Positions 11,734 through 23,151 of a DNA stretch of 64,000 nt are shown here, piece by piece; the first letter of the stretch is position 1; every line of letters begins with the position of its first letter. Origin of the DNA: Liolophura sinensis (Eukaryota; Mollusca; Polyplacophora; Chitonida; Chitonidae); NCBI RefSeq assembly GCF_032854445.1, contig NC_088305.1:9305606-9369605 (forward strand), written 5' to 3'. A program made the position numbers and the translations under genes. Under the pieces are notes generated by a model that was not told where the DNA came from, did no database searches, and was given only the letters and a program-made list of their open reading frames with translations.

Positions 11734-13821
11734 GAGGTTATCACTACATGTACTTCACATAAATTACACATATAGTAATAACTGTATACATCACGAATGC
11801 CTCATGCCATTCTTATTTTAAAGAATCTCCCTGATTGAAGGTGGCATTTTAGGAATTCATTTACAAAAAAGCGATGAATGAAAATAGGGTGAAAATTTTT
11901 CTCACCGTCTTGATTCTTCGAAGCAATCCAATCCTTGTTAATTTTCTCACTTTGTGTATGGAATATAGAGATTACCCAAGTGGCCGCGCTGATGGCGGTT
12001 TTTCTGCGACGGCCTCTTGGACCACACTGTAGTGCATCCATCTGGTCATGACACATTGTGATAAAGCTATTGTGATTTAAATGAAACATTCAACCTGTGG
12101 TGAAGTGTCGATAATCGAAATGGTTTGTGGTCCTCTTGGCTAACATCTCTAGGGCGTTTACCTTTTTATGCGTTCAGGCCATTTAATATTCTCATAGTAT
12201 CTGCCCCCTCTTTCTGCTGTTACTCGCCACAAAGAAGGCCGACAACATTCTATGCACAGAATATCGCGGCGCCTTTTTCTTTACTCAAACCCCTCACGTC
12301 AATAATTCGCAATGCCTTGTGAGATTTTTTTGTGATATCCTTGAAACTGTCATGGAATGCAAGTTGTCCTTCTTAACTGTTCTGTCTTCATTCTTTTCTG
12401 TACAGTACCAAGTCAACATCATCTTGATTTGCAAGGAAAAAATGACATTCTTGCAAATGAATCGATTCAAACTCTCAAACTATAGCTTTCATGAACCGGA
12501 TGGGGCACTTGGGTCTGAATGCATTTTTTGTTTGTTCTACTGAACAACAATCTCATAAAACAAACGTGACTCTAATTTGATTGGTGTTTTGCGTCACACT
12601 ATCGACAGTTATATTGAGCTCGGACAATGATGGGGTACATAATTGAAGCCGGTCGACTGCTCAGATCCTCAGGAAAGCCATTGTATTTTACGGATCTATT
12701 TTATTGCTTGGACACCTAACTAACAAGTATTTTTCATGTCCAGTCCTATGAGTGTTCAAGAACATATTTCCAACGAGGAAAGGAAAATGACGAATGTGCG
12801 ATCACAAGCTGCGACGCATGCGCACTTTAAATATGCACTCAAGGCGAAGATCATCTGTAAAAAGGGAGAGCAACATTGCGTTTACGCATCTTTCTGTGAC
12901 CGCTAAAAGGAATAACCGTTGAAATATTTGGAAAGAGACACCATCTCAGCAATGTCCAGTTTGTCGTAAATACTTCAGCATAATTTCACTACATAATACA
13001 TGTAGTGAAAAAATCTTGCTAGTGCTAAATATCACGCCACCTACCAAAACCTGAAATGAGCGGCAACTTACTTTAGAAATCATTTAACATTTGATCTTTT
13101 GTTTTCTTTTTTATTTCTGCTCGAAGCCCTACTTATACCGGAATACCACTAACGTTTAACTTTTAACTGGGTCAATTAAATGTTCATGTGATTTGGAGAT
13201 TAAAAAAACTCAGAAGCATATGTGGCCGCATGTCTTTAAAAATGTGGAGAACTCAGCGCTCCGCCTACATAGCCCTTTTGGCAATTCCACTGGCACGTCT
13301 GAATGCTTCATTTATTTACATGTCTTAAGAAAGCGTTGAACTGACTCAGATAGCAAACAATGCAATCGCACACTTATGTTTTTTTATTACCCACATCAAT
13401 AAGGTCCAAGTCATCAAGCATAGTTGTTCTCTGTTCTGTCATTTAACAATAACATTTTGCAAGCACCCGCAAGATTCCTCGTAACGAGCATTCAAATCTT
13501 TTTAAATCTGCTTAAGTTGCTAATTATGGTGAATTTATAATACCGCCTTAAGCCATGTTCGCCATAAGAAAAAAAAACAAATGTAAAACCTTTTTCAGTT
13601 TTGGTGTCAATAGGGCATGCTTACTTTTTCACCTTTTATTCTAATTTGGTTCCTCAACTTTAGATGCAAATTAAATAAATCAATTCGAAGATCGATCACC
13701 TGGTTTTTTTGGCTTAAAAATAAAGCCTAGTTGGATTATTTAACTTTTACAGGGGCTCTCTAAGTCACTTGAACAAATCCGTGCCACAAAACACTGCAGC
13801 AAACCAGAGAAGCAAACACAA
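11734..13821. other. no feature seen
   Basis: No coding signal or RNA gene. The frames at 11802-12089 (minus) and 12125-12543 (plus) have no recognisable motif. Confidence 0.45.
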
Positions 13822-14056
13822 TGTGTTAGTTGGTGGGTTAACCTATGTAGGGTTTCATTTCAACTGTTCATATGCCAACTTATACATCCACTAGCAACAA
13901 CAGATTAGGCAAAATTAGATCAAGTAAAACTACAGTGATGTTGCCACATACTGATCTGGATGTCATTGGTCTAAAATCACTCACTCATAATTGGTCTAAA
14001 ATCACTCACAAAGTTTCTGGTCTAAAATTACTTTGTTGTCATCACATTTAAAAAAC
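13822..14056 (+). repeat. Repeat E with internal triplication
   Basis: Diverged plus-strand repeat E (AGGGTTTCATTTCAACTGTT, ACTACAGTGATGTTG, GTTGTCATCACATTTAAA). The normally single block GGTCTAAAATYACT occurs three times between about 13966 and 14031, an internal expansion of this copy. Confidence 0.7.
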
Positions 14057-14213
14057 AATGGCTTGAAAAGATTGTAACAGGATCAGGGCTCATGTAATAC
14101 AGGTTTACTTAGGAAGACGCCTGTTTTACCAACCATGTGGTACATATCATGTTTCATGATGTATTATGTTGCAATACACTCTAAAACTAATCTGTTAAAT
14201 TTAGCATTACTTG

Positions 14214-14392
14214 TTATTTATTTATTTGTTTGATTGGCGTATTACGCAGTACTCAAGAATAATTCACTTATACGACGGCGGCCAGCATTATGATGGGAGG
14301 AAACCACGACCATCCGCAGTTTGCTGACACATCTTCGCACGTACAACCGGAGAGGAAGCCAGCATAAGCTGGACTTGAACTCACAGCGACTC
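14214..14392 (-). mobile_element. SINE A, 5'-truncated
   Basis: Family A in reverse: AT tail, ACTTATACGACGGCGGCCAG, AACCACGACCATCCGCAG, GGAGAGGAAGCCAGCATAAG, then GACTTGAACTCACAGCGACT, the reverse complement of the B-box region. The A-box end is missing. Confidence 0.88.
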
Positions 14393-14419
14393 CTTATTTT
14401 TTAGAAGTTTGTTAAAATA

Positions 14420-14475
14420 GGTTATTATAATTAAAGACATACAGCACACAGAGTAAGATCTGTTAATAGTATGGA
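14420..14475 (+). repeat. Repeat E, 5' fragment
   Basis: TTAAAGACATACAGCACACA followed by GAGTAAG matches the start of the complete E copies at 24137 and 62605. Nothing further of E follows. Confidence 0.5.
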
Positions 14476-15075
14476 AGTAGGAACTAAACAGTAGCACGTT
14501 ACACCAACAGAGCAAAAGTCGTAACACATGACATAAAATCGGTAGTAATAAAATATTGTTTAATCTGCATGTGCCATCACTAAGAACATTAAGCCAAGCG
14601 TATAATTCCCAGTTCACCGGAAAGCAATATCAACAGTCAAATTCTCAAAGAAACTCTTGCGCTCTGTCAGTTCAAGAGACTTTTAAGAGACAAAGTTTTT
14701 TTGAGGGTATGCGTACGTGCAGCTCTGCAGATGGCGAAGCAGTCTTGAAGAGCAGATGTACCATCAAGTAAGCGCAATCAGTACACTCCATAACATGTGT
14801 AATGACAGTATTTGTTACTGTCACGGTCAGAGTGAAAGTCATGTCAATGGCCAAGGAGACGGATGGACGATGAAATCTGATATCTCAAAACGAAAGAATT
14901 GGAATAATTCTTGATCTTGTCCGATAGAGGTCCGTAGGGGTTTCCTCTACCGCAAGATTTAGAGTGCCTTTCCCTGTCAGTAGGTTAAGCTGAATGAGCG
15001 CATCCTGCTAAAGATCCACGAATGTAAACAAATCTACTAAAAAAGACAGTTAAATTGTGAAGTGTGAATCTACCG

Positions 15076-15225
15076 CCTGTCCTAGTACAGGCAATTGAGC
15101 AAGTGCGTGTAGTTTGCTACTATTTATGCATTTACATGAAGAGTTAGAATAAAACTGACAAGAGGCCGTATTTCACCCGTTACGTGTAACCATTTGCCAA
15201 CCATCACACAATCGTCGTCCTCAGG
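15076..15225 (-). repeat. Repeat E, partial
   Basis: Reverse-orientation E: GCTACTATTTATGCATTTAC, a GAGGCCGTATTTCACCCG block and CCATTTGCCAACCATCACAC, in the mirrored order of the plus copies. Confidence 0.7.
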
Positions 15226-16453
15226 GCAAAAAGAGAATAACATGCAGAAAAATACAGAGAAATCATAAAGGATACATTCAGGTGCCAGCAGGGGCGTACC
15301 GGCCAAAAAGGGAAGGCAATAGTGCAACCCATGGGACTACAGCTTTCTCAGCTGAAATAATATAAATAAATGAATAACATCTGACATTAAGTTCAGTTCC
15401 ACTGTTCTTGAAGTCACTGGAAGTATAATCGAGAGCACACGTGTCCCGATGTGGCATTTGTGAGAAAATATGCATACCCCTGTTTGACCCTATCTTTGTC
15501 CCCACTTTACCCAGCACAACAATCAATTCATGAAAATACTCCTCAGTAACACATAGAGTAGGCCCTATACATACCATACCAAGACTATATTCTAATTAAA
15601 TCTTTTCCAATTACACGGCATTGTAAGAAAATGGCATGACGAGAGCGTGCAGAACGTTCTACATTTAAACCTCAACGACGCAGACTATGGCACAAAACAA
15701 GCCTTGCGCATCCCTCTAGGGCATCATACCCAGATTTTTGGAAATTTCTAAGTGGAAACCAAAGTTTACGGTGTATGTTTGTTACACTTCTGTAACTGTT
15801 AAATGATATTAAATATGATTGTTTCAAAAATCGCACGTTGCTTGCTGTACATTAGCACATGAGTGTTTTTTTTTACATGATAGTTTATACATATATATGA
15901 GAAATACAAACAGATGGGCATGTTTTAGTCCCTGTCATTTGTCTTTGAACATAACTAACTTAATCTTAATTTCTGCAGCTTTATATATGTTGTATACATT
16001 CACCGTTTGATAACGATTATTTTGAGCATTTTATTGTTGAGCTATGTTAAGTATATACCAAAATATGGTGGAAAACAGTTTTGTTGCTATCCGACATCAG
16101 GAGGCCCTTAAAACAGGTACAGGCACTTCCGTTCCATTAGATTACTGGATTTCCTTCCTCTTGTATAGGGTTGTAGCACTCTCATTCCTTGAACCAAATT
16201 TAAACGTCGTCTCGTGTCCAGGGTGTCCACCGTTCTCAGAGGCAAGGTGGCAATAAGCTGTCCCCAAAATTCATGACAACATCCATGTGGTCTTGCATGA
16301 ATTACATAGACCGAGGCTTTCACTAATGTAGCATTCATATTGTTGTCGTTCTAATGTTGAAAAAACGCTGCTAGAAGGTGGGGTGGTTTGTTAACAACTT
16401 TTCAAATGTTAATGGTTTACTCCATGCATTCATCTGTTTTTCAGATGAAGAAG
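15226..16453. other. upstream of receptor exon 1, no clear promoter
   Basis: No repeat or gene was recognised. A TATA-like CCAATATATAATA lies just beyond, near 16540. Because a splice acceptor directly precedes the start codon, the true promoter may be much further upstream. Confidence 0.4.
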
Positions 16454-16507
16454 AACACTGTACGCGGTTGTAACACTGTGCGTGGTTGTAACACTGTACG
16501 CGGTTGT
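16454..16507. repeat. short tandem repeat, 18 bp x 3
   Basis: AACACTGTACGCGGTTGT occurs three times in direct tandem with a few base differences, about 150 bases upstream of the receptor start codon. Confidence 0.9.
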
Positions 16508-16661
16508 TATTGTGAAGTATTGTTCACTGTGTTCATCTCCAATATATAATAATCGGATCCATCCGAGTAAAACGGTTCCTGTTTTATCAGATATACATTA
16601 TATTTCTGTACAACTCCATTGAAACAGTCATTTATTTCTTTTCCACAGATACGATAACAGA

Positions 16662-16997
16662 ATGGACGGCAATACCACAGGAATGTATTTGGATTTTACT
16701 TATTTTACTGCGAACTCCACAAACCAGTCGGAAACAATACCTTTCAAAGTGCATTCCATCGTCGTACCGACTGTCTGGGCTGTCCTGATTTTGGTGGGCG
16801 TCGTTGGGAATGGCCTCGTTATATTCACGTTGTTGAAGCAAGGGGACAGAACTGCTACAACGTACTATATCATCAACTTGGCCATAGCCGACTTTGCTTT
16901 CATTGCCGTTGTCGTGCCCTTCACGTGCACCTTATACGCGCTCCCGGACTGGGTATTTGGTGAACACATGTGTAAGTTCATCAACTACATGGTTTAC
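16662..16997 (+). CDS. KISS1R-like: kisspeptin receptor (GPR54)-like GPCR, first coding exon
   Basis: Encodes residues 1-112 of a class A peptide GPCR of the plasma membrane. The N-terminus has three N-glycosylation sites (N4, N18, N21) and no signal peptide. TM1 carries the GN motif (N50), TM2 the LAIAD motif (D77), ECL1 the tryptophan in DWVFG, and C104 is the TM3 cysteine of the conserved disulphide. The patterns TATTYYI, VPFTCTLYALP and MCKF fit the galanin/kisspeptin receptor group; later exons favour kisspeptin receptor. The exon ends in phase 0 after ATGGTTTAC at a GTAAGT donor (16998). TTTCTTTTCCACAG ending at 16648 is a good acceptor, so the exon probably starts at 16649 with a short 5' UTR and an upstream leader exon. 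M1 is the first ATG after that acceptor. Gq coupling is typical of the family and is inferred. Confidence 0.93.
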
Positions 16998-17002
16998 GTA
17001 AG

Positions 17003-19667
17003 TATTTTTATTGCTCTACCAGGGAAGGGGAGGGGGAGCGTGGAGTGGGAGTCCATTCACGAAACTGTCGCAACTTGGCGCCTGGTGTAACGTCAACACA
17101 CAGTGAAGAAGTATAACACTGCAGTAAATGCATATGACCTGACTTTGCCGAATCCTTAAAACCTTAATAAGCCTCTAAGTTTTAGGCAATCTTGAAGGTA
17201 ATTGAGTATTAATCAACATTCATAAATCTGTTTTAAGGGTTTACTTAGCTTCCGGTGGCGCTTATCCACCTCTTTCCTCCATTGAGATTTTCCATTAAGT
17301 CAAATTTCGATCTACTACTAGAACTACATTTGATAATAATTTTTCCTTGCCATGTTTGTGAGGTACCACATCCTGTCTTTCTGAAATTAAGGTGCAACAT
17401 ATATGGGTGCGTATAGAAATGTAGTAGTTATTGCTATACGCATATCATCTAAACAGTGTTACAGTGTTACATATATTTCACTTCCCTTTCAAGCTAGCAC
17501 GTTTTAGTCAACTGCTTTATACATGGTTGTGTAACTAAGATTCGATGATTGACAATCTTCGTTATCCTTTCTCCGCTAGAATAATAATAAACCAGACAAC
17601 GGGTTCAAGTGCACATCAGTACGCATGCGTGTCCTGCTGTACGGTAGACAAAGAATTTTGTTCCGATAGATAACGTTGCAGAATTTGGCGACCGACCAGT
17701 CGGACTCCACGTTCAGTCAATAGATGATGGATTTACATCGGCAAGGTTTAAAATCCACCGATAATTAGCTACGGAACAGAAAGTATAAATTTCCGTAGAA
17801 CTCTTATCCCCATGTGGTATCCAGTCTACTGCGGTTTGTTGAAGGCCATTGGTTGATACCGCAAAGTCATTTAGTGATTATTTAAGTTTATCCACTAGAC
17901 CAGATTTTAATTAATTTTTTTTTTGCTGTCTTAGATGTCTAACAACCTCCATTCTTACCCACCAAAAATGTACCCTTTCACATTTACTGTAATCGACTGA
18001 TAAGAAGAAAGAGAAGGTGTCCTTTAGTCGGGGTTATACACTGTGAACGTCAAATAGTCCGCTCCGCAACAAAGTTTACAAAACACGGGGCTTTCTGATG
18101 CCTTATGGGCCATGTGGCTCCTATAGGAGATTTCTACATCTTGGTAAGAGCCCTGCCGTTTTCAAACTGTATTAGCTCTTTGAAAAAAAAGGTCATGAAT
18201 TTCTCACGACACCTCCGTCAAAAAACAAAAAGCCGAAACAAACCATTTTTGATTATTCCGATTGGACTAAAGGCTATGTAAATAACTACCTTGTTGAAAA
18301 TTCGCAAACTTTAGTCACTGGCCATTTTGAATCTCCGAAACGCTGGTCTCTCTGGGATGGCAGTTTATCAACTTTCACCGGAATCTTCTTTTAAGCAGGC
18401 TTTTGTGAACGGTTTGGGATCTTATTTTTTGTCGAGTGCTGGGCGTGTTTTGTGTGAAAAGCAGTCTGGAACGAAGTTAATTTTCCACTGTACCTCGGTA
18501 AATAGCCTCATTTGAAGCCATTTGGCCATTCAGAATCCAGACGGAGCGCCTCTGTGTCGTAATAATTTTACTCCCAGTACCCAAATTGGAATTGTCACGA
18601 ATATTTGTGACCTTTGCCTGAAAAATCAATGCCTCAAATATCACATTGAATACACGCTAAAACATTACCTCGTTAACAGCTAAGGTTATAGATGTTATTT
18701 TAGTGGAAAAGCATCCAGTCGAAATGGCCGTTGTATATATCCAGATGATACATAAACTGGCTGAATGGGAATGCATGCATCGGTAACAACGAAGCTTAAA
18801 GCTTAAGAGACGATGCAGGATATATTTATATAAACGTGCAAAGAAACTTGATTAAAAAGGCAGAATTAGTTTCTTCTACAAAGAATGTTTCTAAAATTAC
18901 CCCAATTCCTCAAATCAAATCTTTAAAAAAAAAACTGCACTTTATAGCATCGGGCATACTAACTACTTCCATGCTTCGCTCAAAGAAAAAGTCATCACCA
19001 AAACATCGGCGTTGTTAACGTTTCGTAAAATCCAAGTGTTATTTTCTGGGTATAGACGTCATTACATCACCTGGTTTAAAGATGCACGAATCAGAACGAG
19101 TTTCACATTTAGAAACACACAGACCCCGACAAGTCAAGGTATGGTCTTGGCTATCACGCGCGCGATCGAGATTTGTGCATTTCTGTGAAGCGGATGCTTT
19201 TCCCCTCTTACCAGTGTGTGATGTGTGATTATATGCCATGTATGCTTAGTGTTTGACGTCGTACTTAACAATTTTTAACATACACTGATCCACTTTCGCT
19301 TATCCCAAATCCCGCAAAGTTGCCGGGATTTCCAAAAATACCATAAATGGGCTTCTAAAAATTTCCCTTCAGTACATGTTTTCCTCACCTTTGCTCCGAT
19401 GACTCCCCTACTGGATAAACTCATCCATATGTAATGTCTTCCTATGTCATGTTGTTTTAAGCACATTGTTGTGTGAATAGCATATGTTCCCTTGCTGAAC
19501 GTATTAAACGCTTAACATGTTATACATATATACAAAAAAATGTAACCATTTTTGGCATGGTTGGTACGCTATGTGGTACACGTAGCTGTACGCTGCCGTT
19601 TCCAGTGAGGCTGGTTCACATCATGTTTAAATTAACTGTTGTGAACATGACTACACGTCTATCCCAA
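17003..19667 (+). other. proximal intron 1, no feature seen
   Basis: AT-rich sequence with no recognisable gene. Near 19240-19275 a short stretch around GACGTCGTACTTAAC is the reverse complement of the 3' end shared by SINE families B and C. Confidence 0.5.
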
Positions 19668-19680
19668 CCATCTCGTTGGA

Positions 19681-19841
19681 TTTATTTATTTATTTATTTG
19701 ATTGGTGTTTTACGCCGTACTCAAGAATCTTTCACTTATACGACTTTCACTTATACGACGCATTATGTTAGAAGGAAACCGGGTAGAGACCGGGGGAAAC
19801 CCACGACCATCCACAGGTTGCTGTCAGGCCTTCCCACGTAC
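19681..19841 (-). mobile_element. SINE A with perfect 13-bp TSD
   Basis: 5'-truncated family A copy in reverse orientation. CCATCTCGTTGGA occurs immediately before it (19668-19680) and immediately after it (19842-19854), a perfect target-site duplication. The insert runs from the AT tail to CTTCCCACGTACG. A local duplication repeats TTTCACTTATACGAC. Confidence 0.95.
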
Positions 19842-19940
19842 GCCATCTCGTTGGAGGAAAATGTTATAAATTCAGGAATGTCAGGAATACAGCACACAGG
19901 GATATACATATGACATAGTAAATAACAGAACTAAGGCTTT

Positions 19941-20075
19941 TTAATTTGTTTGATTCCTTCTTTACGTCTTACTTAAGAATATATCACTTATACGAAGGTG
20001 GTTAGTATTATGGTGGGAGGAAACCGGGCAAACCCCAGGGGAAGCCCACGGTCATCTCCAGCTTGCTGGCATATG
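19941..20075 (-). mobile_element. SINE A, diverged, 5'-truncated
   Basis: More diverged copy about 100 bases beyond the previous one: ATCACTTATACGAAGGTGG, TTATGGTGGGAGGAAACCGG and CCACGGTCATCTCCAGCTTG in family order. The head is absent. Confidence 0.82.
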
Positions 20076-20785
20076 ACAGACATATTCCGACATATGACAG
20101 AGCCAAGGCGCTAAAAGAACTTTTCAGTAAATTACAACTCAGTGGTAGGAGTGCTAATCTATATAGACTAACATATAACGAACTCCAGATTCTGCAAACT
20201 AACTTACCCCATAAGAACTGACAAATATGAATATAAAAACAAGAGATATGATTTCGTGAGTAGATATATGTCGAGGATTTAATGTAACGAACCCATGACA
20301 AGATGGTTATGCGGAAAAAATTGTTATTCAGGAGTGGACCACATATCACTAGATAATATATTGGCTGTTAGAACGACTGACGTTTTTCTCCTCAGGGGCT
20401 TAATATGTGCTTAACCCACAGGGTAAAGTTAGCACTACAGTACAGCGCAGGAAATTGGCCTATGTGGTTTTTATATCAACAGACAGTGTTTGAGCAGGCC
20501 ACTTAATACAGTCTGTCGTCTGGACTTTAGTTTGCTTTTTTCCCTCTCTAACGTGAAGCACTTTAACTAGAGTGAGTGACATTGTATTGCGATGGTGAGA
20601 TTAAGAACCATGACGCCCAGTTTTGAAATCCGTGATCTCAGGAAATCTCTACAGTTACAGAAACAACTCTTTAATATAAAAGACAACATCACGCAGAGTA
20701 AACCTACAACAGCGACAATAGTTGTCAAAGGGTTACACATACTCCATAAAATCTGGCCTCGGGTCAGTTTTATCTCATTTAGGTG
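20076..20785. other. no feature seen
   Basis: No gene or repeat recognised. The frame at 20008-20349 (minus) overlaps the SINE above and has no recognisable domain. Confidence 0.45.
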
Positions 20786-21149
20786 TAATGTCGTACTTAA
20801 TAATTTGTATCATGAGGAGGAGACATTAGATGTGTGTACATAGTCTGTGTCTTCTTGTGGCGTGGCGAGTCCAAAAAGCTGCCACCACTGTAATATCATG
20901 CCGAGCGAATGAATGATTATAGTTAAACGCCACATCGGCATTTTTGCATCCATATCGTGGCGAGTATTATCATGCCGAAGACACGACACATGACACACAC
21001 CCACCCAGTTACATTACTGGGCCAACCAGTCCTTTTTCTTTGCTCTTAGTTACAAGTAATATTTTTAATGTTTTTGGTATGCATCGACCTGATTTTGACC
21101 CCGGGTCCCCCTACATCGAGGCGGACGCTTTAACCGTTAGGTCACCGAA
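20786..21149 (-). mobile_element. SINE C, full length
   Basis: Read on the minus strand: a tRNA-like head with A-box TGACCTAACGG and B-box-like GGGTCAAAATC, a body with GTGTCTTCGGCATG, and a 3' end with TAAGTACGACATTACACC. The order matches the plus-strand copy at 44209-44564. Ends are estimated to within about 10 bases. Confidence 0.78.
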
Positions 21150-21175
21150 TTGATCGAATAGCTTACTTAATCTAA

Positions 21176-21310
21176 CGGTTTATATAAATGCCTCAATAGC
21201 AACACGTCCCCTAGAAACATAACAAACATCACGGCTGGAGGAGAATTAGGTAAAGAAACTGCAATGATGTTTATTACATTTTGTTGGGCGTCACCGATTT
21301 AGAATTAATA
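21176..21310 (+). repeat. Repeat E, 3' part
   Basis: Contains ATAAATGCCTCAATAGCAAC, GAGAATTAGGTAAAGAAACT and GGGCGTCACCGATTTAGAAT in E order, with the first half missing. Confidence 0.7.
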
Positions 21311-21450
21311 AAATGCTTTACAAAATATATTTCACCAACTAAGGATTTACGTAAGTTATGAAACACCTTCAAGTTACATACACTTTTGGCCACAACGGTA
21401 CGCCATGCTGGTATACAGTTGATTAGTGTCTGTTAATTTCCATCTCTTCT

Positions 21451-21605
21451 TTGGCCGTACGTGAGAAGGTTAGCAGCAACCCTCGGATGGTCGTGGGTTT
21501 CCCAAGCGCCCTGTCCGGTTTCCTCCCAACATAATGTTTGCGGCCTTCGTATAAGTGAAATATTCTTGAGTACGGCGTAAAACACCAATCAAATAAATAA
21601 AAAAA
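21451..21605 (+). mobile_element. SINE A, 5'-truncated, with TSD
   Basis: Runs from TTGGCCGTACGTGAGAAGG to the tail CACCAATCAAATAAATAA. Flanks TTAATTTCCATCTCTTCT (from 21433) and TTAATTTCCAGTTCTTTG (from 21606) form an imperfect target-site duplication. Confidence 0.92.
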
Positions 21606-21743
21606 TTAATTTCCAGTTCTTTGCTTAGAATGTAGTTCATTTACAGAGCCTGTGTTACGCAAATACACAAGTGGATGTAGATTTATGTTGAGAAGTTTGC
21701 TGTTTATCAACAGGGAAATCCCCTGTTGCTCGAATGGTTTCTC

Positions 21744-22107
21744 AACGGCCCGGATAGCACAGTTGGTAGAGCCTCCGCTTCGGGACCGGTATATCCAGGA
21801 TCAATCCTTGATCGAGTCACACCTAAGACTTTAAAAGAGGAAGTTGTAACTTCCTCGCCTGGCGTTCAGCATGAAGGGGATAGTGCAACGACTGGTTGAC
21901 CCGTATCAGTATAATGGCTCAGGCGGGGCGGCTTACTTGCCTTCGGTAAGTCGTCTCAGTGAAGCAGCACTAAATAAAAGAGCGGTGGAAATCCGTCCTG
22001 CAACAAGGAGGCACATTACACGTACATACACCCTTATGATTCCTTCGTCGTCATATGACTGAAAAATTGTTGAGTACGACGTTAAACCCAAAGCACTCAC
22101 TCACTCA
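21744..22107 (+). mobile_element. SINE B, full length, perfect TSD
   Basis: Complete tRNA-derived SINE of about 364 bp. The head starts GGCCCGGATAGCACAGTTGG (A-box) and has GGATCAATCC (B-box). The body includes AGTTGTAACTTCCTCGCC and GAGCGGTGGAAATCCGTCC, and the 3' end reads TTGAGTACGACGTTAAACCC with an ACTC tail. AATGGTTTCTC flanks it at 21733-21743 and 22108-22118, a perfect 11-bp target-site duplication. It is the reference copy for family B here. Confidence 0.95.
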
Positions 22108-22269
22108 AATGGTTTCTCTTACACTGTTGTTAAAATCCACGCGTTAAGTATTCGGCTATGGACATGCGAAGGTTGAAAATTTGGAGCCTTCTGTACCTAC
22201 ACCTCGCGAAACTTAAAACGCTTTGAATACTGATTTCATTTATTAACCTAGAACATTCCTTGTGTCTTT

Positions 22270-22640
22270 CCAACATCATTGAAAACTGTTCGCTGCATCT
22301 CTTTGCTTGAATCCAGCTTAGCGTCGTACTTTATATACTTTCTTTGGTTGTTTCCGTTGAATCTTGGTTGGGAGTTGATCTTGTCACTGCTGAGGTGGAA
22401 CGTCCGTGTTGGTTGATGGCTGGTATACGAATGTTTTTACAACTAGATTGAACGCCTATTCGTTGAAACAAGATTCGTACACCAGCCATTAACCAAAATT
22501 GACGTTCCAGGCCTGTCATCGCATGATCAACTCCTAAAACAAGGTTAAACACAAAACACCAAAGACCTAAGAAATAATATACAGTACAAAATTAGGATGC
22601 AATAATGCATGGAGAAGCCGTCAACAGTTTTGGGGAATTT
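22270..22640. repeat. Repeat D foldback (inverted pair)
   Basis: Two D units meet head to head, plus strand at 22270-22450 and minus strand at 22455-22640. Left-arm landmarks are TATATACTTTCTTTGGTTG, GGGAGTTGATC and GGTATACGAATG. Their reverse complements in mirrored order make up the right arm (GATTCGTACACCAGCC, GATCAACTCC, CAAAGACC). The arms are clearly related but diverged. Transcribed, the region could form a long hairpin. Confidence 0.85.
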
Positions 22641-22735
22641 GCCTTGCGGCTATTGACCTGAAGCAACCATATTTGTTGACGGCTGGGGTACAAATGTCTG
22701 TGTTGAAGCACAGATTCTATGACGTTGCAAAGACG
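22628..22735 (+). repeat. Repeat D, partial plus copy
   Basis: GGGGAATTTGCCTTGCGGCT and TTGTTGACGGCTGGGGTACA match the middle and end of the D unit. It starts at the outer end of the foldback's right arm, so three D units sit side by side. Confidence 0.65.
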
Positions 22736-22920
22736 CCAGGACCATTCTGGAGGAATATGTATGACGACGTGTATGATTAGACACATGAAATCGTACGGTC
22801 GTTATAGTCAATAGATGGTTCATGTGAAGTCGCGACGATGGCCGTTACTATACAAAGGGGGCCCCAAAAAAACAAAAGCAGAGATATACTGTGTCATTTG
22901 GCTGTCTAAACTAGGGTAAG

Positions 22921-23138
22921 ACCCAGATGCCTCTCACCAATGCGGTCGCTGTGAGTTCAAGTCCAGCTCATGCTGGCTTCCTCTGCCAGGTCTGGGAAGG
23001 TCTGCCAGCAATCCGCAGATTGTCGTGGGTTTCCCCCGGGCTGTGCCCGGTTTCCACCCACCATAATGTTGGCCGCCGTCGTATAAGTGAAATACTCTTG
23101 GGTACGTCGTAAAACACCAATCAAATAAATAAATAAAT
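22921..23138 (+). mobile_element. SINE A with tRNA-like part and TSD
   Basis: Starts ACCCAGATGCCTCTCACC and includes the B-box region TGTGAGTTCAAGTCC, the central CGTGGGTTTCCCCCGGGC block, GTCGTATAAGTGAAATAC and an AAATA tail. Flanks AAACTAGGGTAAG (22908-22920) and AAACTAGTGTAAG (23139-23151) are a target-site duplication with one mismatch. The A-box end is missing. Confidence 0.95.
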
Positions 23139-23151
23139 AAACTAGTGTAAG

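Noticed and set aside
16998-17090. Continuation of receptor exon 1 to a 142-codon protein
   Set aside because: The residues after GTTTAC no longer look like TM3, a GTAAGT donor lies exactly at the change, and exon 2 continues TM3 in frame.
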